Notes: generated by a model from the sequence alone, not told the origin. DNA of 64,000 nucleotides from Silene latifolia (GCF_048544455.1 NC_133538.1:148123922-148187921), one strand, 5' to 3'. Counted from the first letter of the stretch, positions 44,599 through 56,629 are shown. Program-made: numbers and translations.

Positions 44599-46804
44599 GA
44601 TCGTGATTGTAAGAACCCTTTCTATCTATATCTCTCATGTATAGTTGCATTGCATTATATTTTAGATTAGATTGCATTCTAGTTTACATTTCATCGCACT
44701 TGCATTTAGTCATATATCAACATATACCTTGCATTTATGTAGTTACCTCATGATTAAACCTCTTTCTTCCTACATTAGCAATAGTGTTTAAAATCGGTTT
44801 GGGGAGGTTAAACCATGAAGTGACATACATTATAATTAATCATATAGTTTAGGCTTGTATTTGTATTATATTCCATATTGCATTTGCATTAGTTAGTTCA
44901 TATAGGATAGTTTGCATTGTAATATATCTCACATGTCTCATAGTCACTAATGACCAAACCTATTCCTTTCTACACTAGAAATAGTTCTTAAATTGGTTTG
45001 GGGAGGTTTGATCATAGGTGACCTAAGCTAATTTAAATTAGCCTCCAATTTAACAGAAAACATGCATCATCGAGTGTAGTTTAGATTGCATTCATTTGTT
45101 ATATATTTCATATAGAATTGTATTTACTTAGAGCATGTATTCACTCATATCATTGCATTTGCATTTGTACTTCAATTTCCATAAATCCAAAAACATGTAT
45201 TTCCTTTTTATTCCTACTCCTACATGTACATTGGAGACAATGTCCAAAATAAAGTGAGGGATGGGAATTTATATCCCAAAATACAACAAAATTGAAAAAT
45301 ATCGAAAAATCGCAAAAATAAGTTCTTTAATTTCATAAAAACAAAATCCATAAAAATTTGCAAAATCAATAACATTTTCTTTAATTTAGTAGTGTAGAAT
45401 TGTATATACTTGTGTTTTTGTTCTCTTCTCACCTAGATAAGATACTACATTTAGCAAGGGAATATGAAGACCGTTTGGTATGATCGCTCTAATCCCTATT
45501 TCCTTTCCATTTCTTTTCATTATTCATATGAGAAGGATGTACTTACATGCTAAGGAGGATGTGGTGTATTTTATTGTTGCGGTTTGTGTACCTATGTGTT
45601 TTTAGGAGTTACATCTAGATTACATGGCATACTAGTTGGTAGAATCATTTGCATTTAGACTTATATATATGTAGGTTGCATTATGGCATATAGTTGCATT
45701 TAGAAAAGTTTTTGAAAATGCCGAATTGAGATATTTGACAAGTGTGCATAGGCCATTGTAGATACTCTTTCTACTTAACACTTTGTTCACTAGAATAGTC
45801 TTAAAACACCCTTTTTAGTGTCATTCTAGTATCGTTCGACCTATACATAAGAGCCTACTCAAGAGTACCATGTGGTGTAATAACTCCTTGGCTTCCGTTT
45901 ATTCCAAGGTGACCCTCAATGCAATGCAACCGTTCTTCCATTTTTACCATCTATCATTTTGTTAACCAAAGGGGAATGGGCACAAAATTATCAAATTGAG
46001 TTCAAGTTCCAAAATCAAAGTCAAATGTTTGCAATTACATCAATGAAATGAGGAGAAAAAATAGACTCCTATACTTTTATAGAAGTACCCTTGCTACAAA
46101 TGGGGTTACTCTCAAAATGTTGAAAAATACAAAGTTGAAAATTGCCAAGTTAAAAATGCCAAATCATAAAAAATGGCAAAATAAATTTCTTAAAAAGTCA
46201 AATGCCACAAAAATGGGGAGGAAACAACTTAAATGCAAACTACTATCATGAAACTCATATACTTTGAAACCCTTTTATTCGTTGATGGCCCTATATTTGT
46301 TGCATGGTGGAGAGGGGATGACCCTTCCTTTTGTTTAGGAAAGAGGGGGAATTCCGCGATCCTATAGTGTTTCTAACGCCATAAGGACCCTACTCTTGAT
46401 GAAAGCATCTAATAATTGTGGACGAACGTAACCTAGTTCAACACTACTAGGAGGTGATTTACTTCTATCCTCTTAGACTTTGTAGTTTATAGAACTAGTA
46501 TCTATGACGGAGTATGTGCCCTTAGATTGATTCTCTTTTAGTGCTTCTGTCACTTAGATGAGGAAAGTGGCTATTCTTTTGTAGATGCATCCATTATTTG
46601 TTTTGAGTGCTTAATGCTTGGATGCATCGCCATTTTGGCAAGCCCCGCCTTGCCTTGCAAGAAGTCATCTTACCTCATAGATTTCTTGTTGTGAGTTAAA
46701 GGGGCGGAGTAAGACCCGCTAATTGTCTCACATCGATTATATTATTATTAGGGTAGTTTAAATAAAGGTCAAGTTCTAGTCACCTCTTTACTCGAGACGA
46801 GAAA
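44599..46804 (+). other. 3' untranslated region of element D
   Basis: 2.2 kb with no supported ORF. It is a diverged version of the 3' regions of A and B, with GGAATTCCGCGATCCT at about 46349-46364, GACCGTTTGGTATGATC at about 45469 and AAGTGAGGGATGGGAATT at about 45252. A 60-70 base block containing a TTTGGGGAGGTT motif occurs twice near 44797-44815 and 44994-45011. Confidence 0.75.
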
Positions 46805-46824
46805 AGGTTCGGTTTGGGGATATT
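46805..46824 (+). promoter_or_regulatory. Polypurine tract of element D
   Basis: AGGTTCGGTTTGGGGATATT directly before the 3' LTR, the same 20 bases as in A and B although the rest of the element is well diverged. Confidence 0.88.
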
Positions 46825-47784
46825 TGATGTGGGTCATAATTACACACATTTAGTACCCTAACTAACCTAATTTTGCATAATAATATAGCATTTCATAGCC
46901 ATTTTATTCGTCAATTGCTTCCTATTTGCTTTCCTTGTGCATTTCATATGTCTTGTAGGAAAGAAGATAAATGAAGCGGAATTCCCGTCCCTCGCGCATA
47001 CTCGGAATCTTGTTAATGATCTTGGACGGACTAGTGGTAAGAGGAGGCAAGAATGGTGACCAAGGATGATAGTAATAAGGAGTATATGAAAGCATCATAA
47101 GCATAGAAGCAAAGGGAGAAGAACTGTTGCTCAACCTGCTCGAGTTGGGAACAACGCGCTCGAGTCAGATTCAACCTGCTTGGGTTGATGCCTAGACTGC
47201 TCTATAACTCACGCAGATCCTCTTCAATCGACACATAGGCATGTTTCCTAATCTAATCTTGCTTAACCTAATATAGTACCCACTATATACACTTCATTTA
47301 TAATAATTAAGGGATTAAGTTCCCTTAGAGTAGATTAATCCCTCTTAGTTTAGATTAGGAGTAGATTTGTCTTTAATAATTCCACAAATTGCACTTTAAT
47401 CTTTCATTAATTATTTCTCAAACAATCTTAGATCTAGCCTTGTAATTGAAGAATTCTTGGGTTTGTTTTGGGGAATTGACAACTCTCCATCATTAATCAA
47501 AGGTTTCTTCTATTATCCTTCCAATTTCCTTTATTCAAATCAAGTTATTTACATTTGGATCTCTTGTGTATGTATTTGAAGACTAAGTGACAAGTCTCCA
47601 TCTTTATTGAAGGATTCTCCTTTATTTATGTTCATCTTTACTTTCCAAGTTGGTAACCTTCTTAATCCTTCTTTATTTACTTGTTAAGCTCTTGTTTTAT
47701 TACCTTGCTTAATCATCATGTTTATTTGTGATGTGATGTTTGACACCATTACTAGCATAATAATCATGATGTGTAGTGAGTAGT
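46825..47784 (+). repeat. 3' LTR of element D, interrupted by element C
   Basis: It starts TGATGTGGGTCATAATTACA. Its first 300 bp match 31976-32275. It contains a small motif cluster at about 47128-47210 (CCTGCTCGAGTTG, CGCGCTCGAGTC, CCTGCTTGGGTTG) and ACTATATACAC (about 47282) as a possible TATA box. Element C begins at 47785 and the rest of the LTR is not seen. Confidence 0.85.
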
Positions 47785-49274
47785 TGATACGTGCATTTTA
47801 TATAGCCTTTTTAGTCTTATTTTGAACGTGTTTCTATGCACTTTTACACTGTTTTGTATTGCAATATGCCCCGAATTGGCTACTTTGATTTGTTTTGTCT
47901 GTTTTGCAGAAATGAACCTGAAAGTGGTAAAATCGTACTCTATTCGTCCTGTTTTGCATGCATTTTGAGGAGACGGGAATGTTAGAGCGAGATTATTGCA
48001 TTGGGATGTGTGAAGGATGGTCAACAGAGCAGTCAAAGACGATTTAGAAGCTGACTTGGAGGAAGAACACTAGATCGATGGGTTTATTTGGTCGATCGAG
48101 TGTTTTGGGAAGGAGAAGAGTTCAATCGTTTGGTTTATTGTACTCGATCGAAATGCTGCTGAGAGGGTTTTCTCGATCGAGTAATCTTTTCTCTCGATTG
48201 AAAGGTTTAGCCTTTGAAGTCCTCGATCGAGTGGTTTTATACTACTCGATCGAGAGGTTTTGAGTTTTCACGGGCTTAATAACCCGTGTTGGACCTATTT
48301 CGTGATAGACTTTGTTTTTCTATTTAAGCATTCATAATTAGGTTATTAAGTACGTTGTTTTTACGCTACTTACTTTTTGACTCATCATTAGAACGCCATT
48401 TTACTCTCTTAATTTCTCTCTAATACCCTTCACTGTAAACTTGCTCTTGGATTTCTTTGCTTGGATTTTTGTTGTTCGTTACGCCAGATCGCTTGTGATT
48501 GTAATCTTTCTTCCTTTATTAACCTTAATATTGTTATTTATTGCTTTAATTCCTTGTTTCTCTCCTGATTAATTTCTGCCCTAATTTCGTTTATGCATTA
48601 TTATTGTTATTTCACCATGCCTTTAATTTGTTTATTCATCATTATTATTATTAACAACATTAGTAATATGAGTAGCTAAATTCTTTCATGTTGGGATTAC
48701 GGAATCCATGGTAGGATTGTGACGATGTAGCGAATAGGCTAGATGGTTTACTTGTGAGAATATGTACCCAAGGCAATTTAATTATAATACCGACTTAGTT
48801 GAGTGCACGCTTCTAAGTTACTTTTAATCTGGTTAAATTTACTGCTGGATCGGAAGATTGGACTAAATAGACCTGCTATGAACAGTAGACTACCCTGACG
48901 AGGACGAAAGTTAAGTTAGTGGAAATCTACGATAGAAAGTGGACCGGAAGGACCTTTCCTGTATCCGTCTCGCATAAATTATCTAGACTATTTGTAGTTG
49001 AGTCGATAGACTTCCATGGTGAACCGAAATCCTGACATGTTCTGTCTCATTTGATCACCTCTATTATATTTTCTGTCTTTTATTGCTCTTTCTTTACTGC
49101 TCTTTCCTTTAAGCCTTTATTAGTTTAGAAACCAAATTTAAACCCCCATTTAGTGACCTAAATAGACGGACCTTAACAGATATCTTGCCTCCCTGTGGAG
49201 ATCGACCCGACTTCCCTAGCTATAATAGTTAGTGGCAGATGTTTATTTTTGGTAGGTACACGACTAGCCTGTCA
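47785..49274 (+). repeat. 5' LTR of element C
   Basis: It begins TGATACGTGCATTTTATATA and ends AGCCTGTCA, 5 bases before the primer site. It includes eight CGATCGA-like sites between 48070 and 48265 (five of them with intact TCGATCGA), and a possible TATA region TCTATTTAAGC near 48319. The single copy means the boundaries rest on TG/CA ends and primer-site spacing. Confidence 0.8.
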
Positions 49275-49279
49275 AATTT

Positions 49280-49297
49280 TGGCGTCGTTGCCGGGGA
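49280..49297 (+). promoter_or_regulatory. Primer binding site for tRNA-Asp, element C
   Basis: TGGCGTCGTTGCCGGGGA, one C-to-T change from the perfect complement of tRNA-Asp seen in element A. Confidence 0.85.
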
Positions 49298-49398
49298 GGC
49301 AAGAGCCCTATCTGTTTTTGTTTTTCGTTTATTTTTATCCGTCTCAGGGAATTTTTATTCCTTGAGACAATTCTTATTTATCTCTTTCAGTGCTATGT

Positions 49399-51983
49399 AT
49401 GCCCAGGTCAAACAGGTCGGAGTTAGTTCCAGCTGATTCTGAGCCAGAAAGACTGTTTCGGCATAGACTCCATCTGCAAAGAGAACGTCGAAAGGAAGAC
49501 TTGAGTACTTTCAAGCCCGAGCTACAACACTTTTCATTTGCAGAAGACCAGTCTTTAGAAGAAGACAATCTCATTTCTGCCAACAAACCAGTAAAGATGC
49601 CGAATATTGCAAGTCACTCGGAGACTAAAGCATCCTCTATTCCTAAAGGTTTCAACCTCCAAACTGAGGACGGTAATACTTTTGATATCCGTCCATCTTA
49701 CCTAAATTTGGTGGAGAGAAATCTGTTCCGGGGTGTGGCGGGTGAAGATCCAAAGAAGCACATGGAGGTCTTTACTGATTACTGCTCTACTATTCCCGCT
49801 ACTAAAGGAGTAACACAAGACAAGATAAAGGAAGTTCTTTTTCCTTTTTCTCTGACTGACTCAGCCAGTGAGTGGTTGACTGATCTTGACCGTACAGCTG
49901 CTGGTATCACCAACTGGGAGACTCTCGCACTTGCCTTCTATAAAAGATACTTCCCTCCACAATGCACTAATCAGCTGAGCGGTAAGATTACTAGTTTCAT
50001 GCAGGCACCTGATGAGACTTTCTATGAAGCTTGCTGTCGGTTCAAGAAGTTGGTGAGGTCTCTTCCTCACCATGGTTTTGACTAATGGTTTTTGTGCAAC
50101 CAGTTCTACAATGGGTTGTACGATGACCATAGAGCTATACTGGAAGCCTCATCCAATAGAATATTCCAAAAGAATATTGATGATGATAAGGGCATTATTG
50201 AGGAGATGGCGACCCATTGTGCTGAATATGGGAACCCACGGGACGGTAGTCGAACGGTCCATTCGGTTGATAAGGCAGTCGTGGCTCAGCTGGAAGCCAT
50301 GAATGCTCGGTTTGATAGATTAGAGCTGCAATCTGCTGGAGATCAACAGACGGTTCATCTGTTGACTAGATAGGAAACTGTCATTTGTGAGAGGTGTGGA
50401 AGCGATGACGGTCATACTGCTATCGACTGTCTTACTGAGAAAGAACAGGTCCTTGCCTTCCAGCAATATAGGTAAGGGGGAGGTTCTTATTACAACAATT
50501 AAGGGGTAGTCCATCCCAATTTGAGGTGGACAAGTCAAAATGTTCTTAATCCCACTCTTCCACCGTAGCAGCAGTAGCCATATGTCCCTCCTCACAAGGC
50601 TCCACAAGGCTTCCAAAAGCCTCCTTCTTTTCCTCCACCGAATCAAGGAGCATCATCTTCAAGTGGGGTAAGTGAGCTAGCTGAGTTAAAGACAATGCTT
50701 TAGTCGTTGACAAAGCAATGGCAACTAAGTGACCAACAGAAAGAAGCATCCATCAAGTCACTTGAAACTCAAGTTGCTCAACTCGCCGCCAATCAGTCCA
50801 CGAGAAAACCGGGTCATTTTTCGTCCCAATCTGAGAAGAATCCACACGAGACGGTAAACTTGATTAATTTGAGAAGTGGTCGTTCATATGAAGGACCAAA
50901 ATTATCAACTTTAGATGACGTATCGGACCCGAGGAAGGCCATAAATGCTGACGAACAGTCAATTGTCGCTGAAGATAAGCTTACCATGAAGAATATACTC
51001 GATCGACTGATCTCTGGTGTTCGATCGAGTAGAATTAAGGAAGAAGCACTCGATCGAGTGGAAATGTTGCTCGATCGAGAGAACTGGATAATCAAGGCAT
51101 CGATCGAGAGGTTCAAACCACTCGATCGAGTGCAAATTTTGAAGAATCTATTCGATCGAGTGGAAATTTATCTCAATCAAACATTGGTGCCATTGAGAAA
51201 CTTGATCGAGAGCCTCCTATTGCTCGATCGAGTGAAATTTCACTTGGAAGGACTCGATCGAGAGGGAAAAAGTCTCAATCGAGTGAAAAAGGGCTTGAAC
51301 CTGTTGAGACGTTGGAAGAGAGAAACAAAGGGCTCGAGATTCCTATCACGGTGCCCTTCCCAAGGCGATTACAGTGCACTAAAGCCAATCAACAGTTTGG
51401 TAAATTTGCCGAGCTCCTGAAAAGCTTACAGGTCACTGTTCCATTCGTCGAGTTGCTGACACAGGTACCTTCTTATTTAAAGTTTATGAAAGAAATTTTA
51501 CCATGTATGAGGCATATTAATGATCATGAGACGGTAGCTTAGACTCAGGTAGGGACCGCCCTAGTTCAAAATAAGTTGCCTCCTAAAAAGTTAGACCCGG
51601 GTAGTTTCTCGATTCCATGTCACATAGGTACCCATTTGATTGATAACGCGCTATGCGATCTTGGTGCTAGCGTGAGCGTCTAACCTTTGTCTCTTGCTAA
51701 GAGACTTGGTTTGACTAAATTTAATTGCACAAAAATGACCGTACAGATGGCCAACCGTAGTATATCACGGTCGTTAGGAGTAATAGAGGACATACCTGTC
51801 AAAATCGGGAGATTCTTTATTCCCGTTGATTTCGTAGTGCTTGAAATTCCCGAGGACACTCACACCCCTATTATTTTAGGGAGACCATTTTTATTCACTG
51901 CTCGCGCAGTGATCGATGTCGGGGGTAAGACACTCACATTCCAGGTAGGAGATCAAGAATTGATTTTTCATCAGTCTAAATAA
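49399..51983 (+). pseudogene. Gag-protease of element C
   Basis: From the ATG at 49399 the frame is open to 50083, where a stop interrupts HHGFD-WFLCNQFYNG. More stops follow at about 50371, 50473, 50500, 50566, 50575 and 50701, all in one frame. Parts in order: gag core (VLFPFSLTDSASEWLTDLD, ALAFYKRYFPPQCTNQLSG), a knuckle CERCGSDDGHTAIDC (CX2CX5HX4C, one residue longer than usual), a linker, then an array of CTCGATCGAG inside the coding region (50998-51300) across which the frame shifts. The protease follows with LCDLGASVSV and TPIILGRPFLFTARAVIDV, ending at 51981-51983. Function as for gag-protease of A and B. Confidence 0.87.
50998..51300. repeat. CTCGATCGAG array inside the coding region of element C
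   Basis: About nine intact TCGATCGA sites and three or four decayed ones occur within 300 bp, spaced 15-45 bases apart. In the gag frame they read as repeated LDRVE-like peptides. The LTR of the same element carries the same palindrome. Several units extend to CACTCGATCGAGTG. Confidence 0.88.
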
Positions 51984-52516
51984 TTGAACATGCTAGGAGT
52001 ATAACCATGTATTCATTTTGAATTTTCGTTGAGTATTGTTGAAGTAAGACCAAAATGAGGCGATCTTGTGCTAAACCGCTTCAAATAGCTCGAAAATGGT
52101 CTTATACTAGTCGGTTTTTGATAAAACGTGATGTTTTGGAACCCTTGGAGGATGGATAAACTTGCTATCATGTCGGAATTTTGGTTTGTGACAGGTCTTC
52201 CGGGAAACTTTTTTCATGGGTTTAGGCTATAGTAACGAAATCCTGCCGAAATTTCGGCTCGTGGCCATGACTAAGATTGATTTAGACATGTAAGAATGTG
52301 ACTTTACTACATTTGTTGACTTGATCGATAATAGTGAAAGAATGGTTAGAAAAAATGGCCTAAATGACCTCTAAATGTCATGGTTTTCTCTTTTACAGAG
52401 GACGTACCTTCTACTTCGGGGCGAGACCCCATAGAGGTGGATATTGATCCCCTTTAGGCCATGGTGGTTCACACGGGGGTTATGGAGGAGATGGAGGAAG
52501 AGGAAGAGGTGCCCAA
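51984..52516 (+). other. Sequence after the protease of element C
   Basis: Mostly unrecognised. A short open segment at about 52400-52516 (DVPSTSGRDPIEVDIDPL, a stop, then an acidic run with EEMEEEEEVPN) may be a remnant of a further reading frame. Fragment E begins at 52517 within it. Confidence 0.45.
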
Positions 52517-53807
52517 TGTTAGGTTCATATACCTATTATTAGACTCTTCTAATAGTGAACTAATTAACATATTAATTAAAGTTCTTTAGATCTAGTGCAT
52601 GCATAACTAAATAAAAGATCAAATAAGAAAAATAATGTCCCTTACATTGTTAAATGGCGGGAAATAATGGGAACAAATAAGGTCACCTTCCTTATTTGTT
52701 CTTGAACTTAAATGTAATGGATGATCCTCCAAAATCCCAAATGTAGAGATCCTCCTTTGATTGCACCCAAAACAAATCCCTCAAACTAATATATTAACTA
52801 ACTAGATTAATATACTAGTATCCTTAAAATAATTTTAATAATATTCTTATTACTACACTAGTAATCTTATATTGTTATTAGAATTTTGGATGAACAATCT
52901 TTTGGTTTTCTAAAACTAATTTTAGAGAGAAAAATGAAAGAGAGAAGATGAGAATGCATGCATAAGAATGAATATGGAGAAGTGTAAAATGAGAACAAAA
53001 TTCTCATCATAAAAGGAGGAAGGGGCCGGGTAGGGTGAAGGCTAAATGCCAAAGTATGACATCTCCTTTTACTTTTGTTCTTCTCTAAAATGTAGGTATG
53101 TAAGGCTAGTGTAGGTTAGGTATGATTATACTTATTTTATCACATAAGATTAATCACCCACTAACTCCTTCATCCTCCATTTTTTTGGTCCATATGTAAA
53201 ATGGACTACAATTTTATTTTGTCTATTTGTCACTTGTCACACAATATGTCACATGTAGTATGTAACATGTTATTAATTAATTTAATGCATATTTATCAAA
53301 TAAATATCATTATATACATTAATTAAATTACATATAGCAAATTGTCTAGTGATTCTTGATCACATTAATAAAATGGGTCATATAATTATAATTCACAACA
53401 TATTGTAATTATAATTAACCATTCATTCTTATCTCAATTGTTTCATAAACAATAATCAATTTTAATAATAAAATATTTTAATTACTAAAATAAATCTTAT
53501 TTAATCAAATTACAATAAGATATAAATGTTCTCTCTCACAAATGAATTGTTCAAATTTAAGGAATTGATTAACTTGTATCGTCGTACAATTACTCAACTT
53601 GTCTATTAAGGTAATTGTCCTATAGGTGTGACCTTAAGGGATTAACTCATCACCACCGTCAAACGACAGTAATGTCAAAATCTAGTTAGCCAATCATTAC
53701 TGATTAATGTTGATCAGTTGACTATGTAAATGAATCATCCCTTACGTTTTCTTAACTTGAGATTTAAACATGTGATCGCACTATTGTTGAGGACACATAC
53801 TCTAACA
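52517..53807 (-). repeat. 3' LTR of fragment E
   Basis: On the minus strand it begins TGTTAGAGTATGTGTCCTC and ends ATATGAACCTAACA, with TGTTAG/CTAACA as inverted ends. The polypurine tract touches its start. 1291 bp. The single copy means the limits rest on the TG/CA ends and the adjacent tract. Confidence 0.82.
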
Positions 53808-53825
53808 ATCTCCCACTTGTCTGAG
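53808..53825 (-). promoter_or_regulatory. Polypurine tract of fragment E
   Basis: On the minus strand TCAGACAAGTGGGAGAT precedes the LTR, the same ACAAGTGGGAGAT core as in the copia element at 27609-27622. Confidence 0.82.
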
Positions 53826-55366
53826 ACAAGTGTGCGTCACCAATTCTCTTGTCCTATTACAATCTCTCACTCAATGCAAGGTGTCTTGCAGGTCATGCTT
53901 ACATTTGATCATATCTTTAGTGGTTTCCTCGATTCTGGAGAGTAACTGTCTGACCGGAATTATCTACCGTAGATACCTTCCGAGCGTGGCCACGCATTTT
54001 CAGTTCACTACTCCTCGAGTGGCCTTGAGATTTCAAACAACCCTGACAAGGGGTGGACAATTCCTATCGCACTATTCCCTTCGTATAGCCACAGTTCATC
54101 ATGACCCAAAATATACTCACTTGACTTTAGCTACGACAGTCATAGAGTATAAATCAAAGCCATTCAGAAATTTGTGCCAACTTGGGCGAATAGTCTCTAG
54201 TCAAAAGAATCGACTCATAAGAATACTATAGTAGCACTTGCCACGACCAGGCTTTTTGAATTTCCTTAACTCTATAAGTGGTCACTTCCCGACAGAGTGT
54301 CTCATACAGTCTGTCTATGTGATCGACTAGTCATCATATATGACCCTATAGCACTTGAACTTGCCATCAATCGCATCACACTCTAGTCACTTTGAGACGT
54401 TACCTCCTATAAGTAACCAGGGGCATATACTATGTCAATCCATTTCACTTCAATGGGGTTCAATATTGTCTCAACAACCCATTTAGATATAACAAAGTAA
54501 TGAATGAGTTCAAAGAAACTCAAACGATAAATGCGATTATCATATATGAATAGTCAATACCCTATTACTACTTCATATCTTATAATCTATAGTGTACCTT
54601 TTACACTAGTTAAATTGCAATAAAAGCTTGGTAAATGGATATACCATATATCCATATGTTCCAACTTTATAAATTGTTATTTCCTCCTATACAATGTTAC
54701 TTCTAATAACATGAACTTATCTAAATATATGTCTAGTTTTCTTACTAGACTTGGTCTCTTGTACTTGGAAGATGCTCCCACTGTTATCCTATAACTTGTG
54801 ATAAAGTCTTTGGTAAAAGGGATTTACTCTCATTCCCTACGTTGACCATCTTATCATAATTTACTTAGATTCTTTTGTAGAATTTGCAATGGTCGAAACT
54901 AAAATATTTCTCTAGTCTCTTACTCCTAAGTCAATAATATCGGCCTAGGATTTCGTTAAATCCTTATAGGTTTGGAAACTAGAGTTTGTGTAACCCTTCA
55001 ACACACAACTCAGTATATCAACCAAACCTATGAACGAATTCCTAATTCTCATCAAGAATCTTAAAGGATGTTCTTTAAGGCTTTCACAAGAACATCATTC
55101 GAATTAACTTGTTATTGACTTATTATGCTACAAGCATATGATTCATCATGGCATGTGCATTTAATGGCATACATGATCGTTCTAATGGCGAAAACATTAG
55201 AAATCGATTTCATGTAATCAACAACTTATTTAGGTTCAGTGAATGACTATGACTCTATCATAGTAATTCCACTTTCATCAATATGAACAACCTACTCAAC
55301 CTTGTTGATGTTAAACAAATATGAAAGGACTTATCATCATAAGGCTCTCAACTCTACGTCAATATT
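53826..55366 (-). other. Degraded internal region of copia fragment E
   Basis: About 1.5 kb between the polypurine tract and the CACTA insertion. No domain is recognised on either strand and the open frames seen on the plus strand are antisense noise. It is probably the 3' untranslated region plus an unrecognisable RNase H end. Confidence 0.55.
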
Positions 55367-56182
55367 CACTACAACAAATCATCACTTGCGCCACGAATTA
55401 TGTCACGGGAACTTATAATTCGTGGCTAAATTTTGCTTAGCCATGGGAAAAACTTATTCATTATTTTGGAAAAAAATTTATGCCACGGGATAACTTTTCC
55501 CGTGGCAAAAAGTCACTTCCGCCACGAATTAGGCTACACCCGTGGCAAATAATTATTTTAGCCACGGCCTATGTAACACCCGTGGCGAAATTTTATTTAG
55601 TCACGAATTGTTCTGTGGCAAATATTTTTTTAGCCACGAACAAACAAACACCCGTGGCGAATATCTTTTCCGACTTAAATCTGAATGAAATTTAATCAAA
55701 TATAATAATATGAAAATACATTTGAATATAAAAATTTAGAAACACTTTGATTAATTTAATTAATATTTTTTATTGTTTTATTTACTTTAATAAGAAATTT
55801 TAAAATTTTATAAACTTATATGCAAGCAAAGAAAAGTTTATCGTCTAATTTTTTGATTTTTTACAGATCACATTTATGTTTTGTAGTTTTTCAAAATATT
55901 GATAATTTAAAATTTTTTTTTTAATATATACTCTGTTTATTAAAGTCGGGAATTTCTTTTACTTTTTTAAAATTAAACTTTATAGTCTTGAATAACAATC
56001 TTAAATAATCGTATCACATTTAAAGATATAGCATATCAAATTGAATAAAAAAGTTATTTACCGTCTATCTTTAAAAATCCAAAATTAGTAATTTATATTG
56101 TTAAACTATTTCATTCAAAATTTTATTTCCAACTTTATTTGTAGGATATTTATAGAAAAATTTGAATTTGATATAAAATTTA

Positions 56183-56629
56183 TGGAAATTTCCCATGGTA
56201 CCCTCGAACTTTGCCAGATTACGCATGGTACCCCTTATTTTAAGTTTCTACATATGTTGCCCTTGTGTTTACCTTTTTCATTCCCAGAATACTCTTTGGG
56301 GAAATTTCGTCATAACGTCGTTACTCCTATAAGTAATTTGATGAGTAATTGTGTATATTATGTTGTTATTGTTATATTATTTAGTTACTAAATGTTAGTT
56401 TATTAGACAAAATAAGGATTTAGGTATTATTAGATGATGAATTGATAGTGTATTATATAACAAAAAAAGGCGTCACAAGGCATATGAGTAGCGGCGTTAT
56501 AACGGAAGTTTGTCAAAGGGTATTCTGAGACTGAAAAACGTAAATACAGGGGTACTATATGTAAAAACTTTATAAAAAGGGTACCATATGTAATCTGTCA
56601 AAATTCGAGAGTACCGTGAAAAATTTACT
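56183..56629. mobile_element. Mutator-like MITE, 447 bp, TSD TAAAATTTA
   Basis: The two ends are inverted repeats of about 120 bp: GGTACCCTCGAACTTTGCCA on the left pairs with a matching sequence ending at 56612 on the right, with about 80% agreement by eye. A 9-bp duplication TAAAATTTA flanks it (56174-56182 and 56630-56638). No ORF. It is nested inside the CACTA element. Confidence 0.78.

Larger units (their letters stand above)
31976..47784 (+). mobile_element. Element D: deleted Athila-like element hosting element B
   Basis: Its 3' LTR starts at 46825 (TGATGTGGGTCATAATTAC) after the polypurine tract shared with A and B. The matching first 300 bp of a 5' LTR lie at 31976-32275. A deletion then removes the rest of that LTR, the primer site and gag-pol, joining it to the ORF1 gene. 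ORF1 is split by element B (TSD GGTAC). The 3' LTR is in turn interrupted at 47785 by element C, and its remainder is not in the window. AACAC at 31971-31975 is a possible TSD without a visible partner. Confidence 0.85.
47785..52516 (+). mobile_element. Element C: third Athila-like lineage, 5' half only
   Basis: It consists of an LTR (47785-49274), a tRNA-Asp-type primer site and gag-protease, up to the point where copia fragment E cuts in at 52517. GTAGT (47780-47784) is the likely left TSD; no right end or 3' LTR lies in the window. Coding sequence is clearly different from A and B (MPRSNRSELVPADSE start), and its repeated motif is CTCGATCGAG instead of GAATCCGAGCGTC. Whether it had RT and integrase cannot be told. 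Confidence 0.85.

Noticed and set aside
50998-51300. CTCGATCGAG array as a CRISPR array
   Set aside because: Units are 10-14 bases, palindromic, irregularly spaced and part of an open frame in a plant retroelement; there are no uniform repeats or spacers.
53830-54231. 133-codon plus-strand open frame in copia fragment E
   Set aside because: It is antisense to the 3' region of a minus-strand copia element, has no recognised domain and shows no protein-like pattern.
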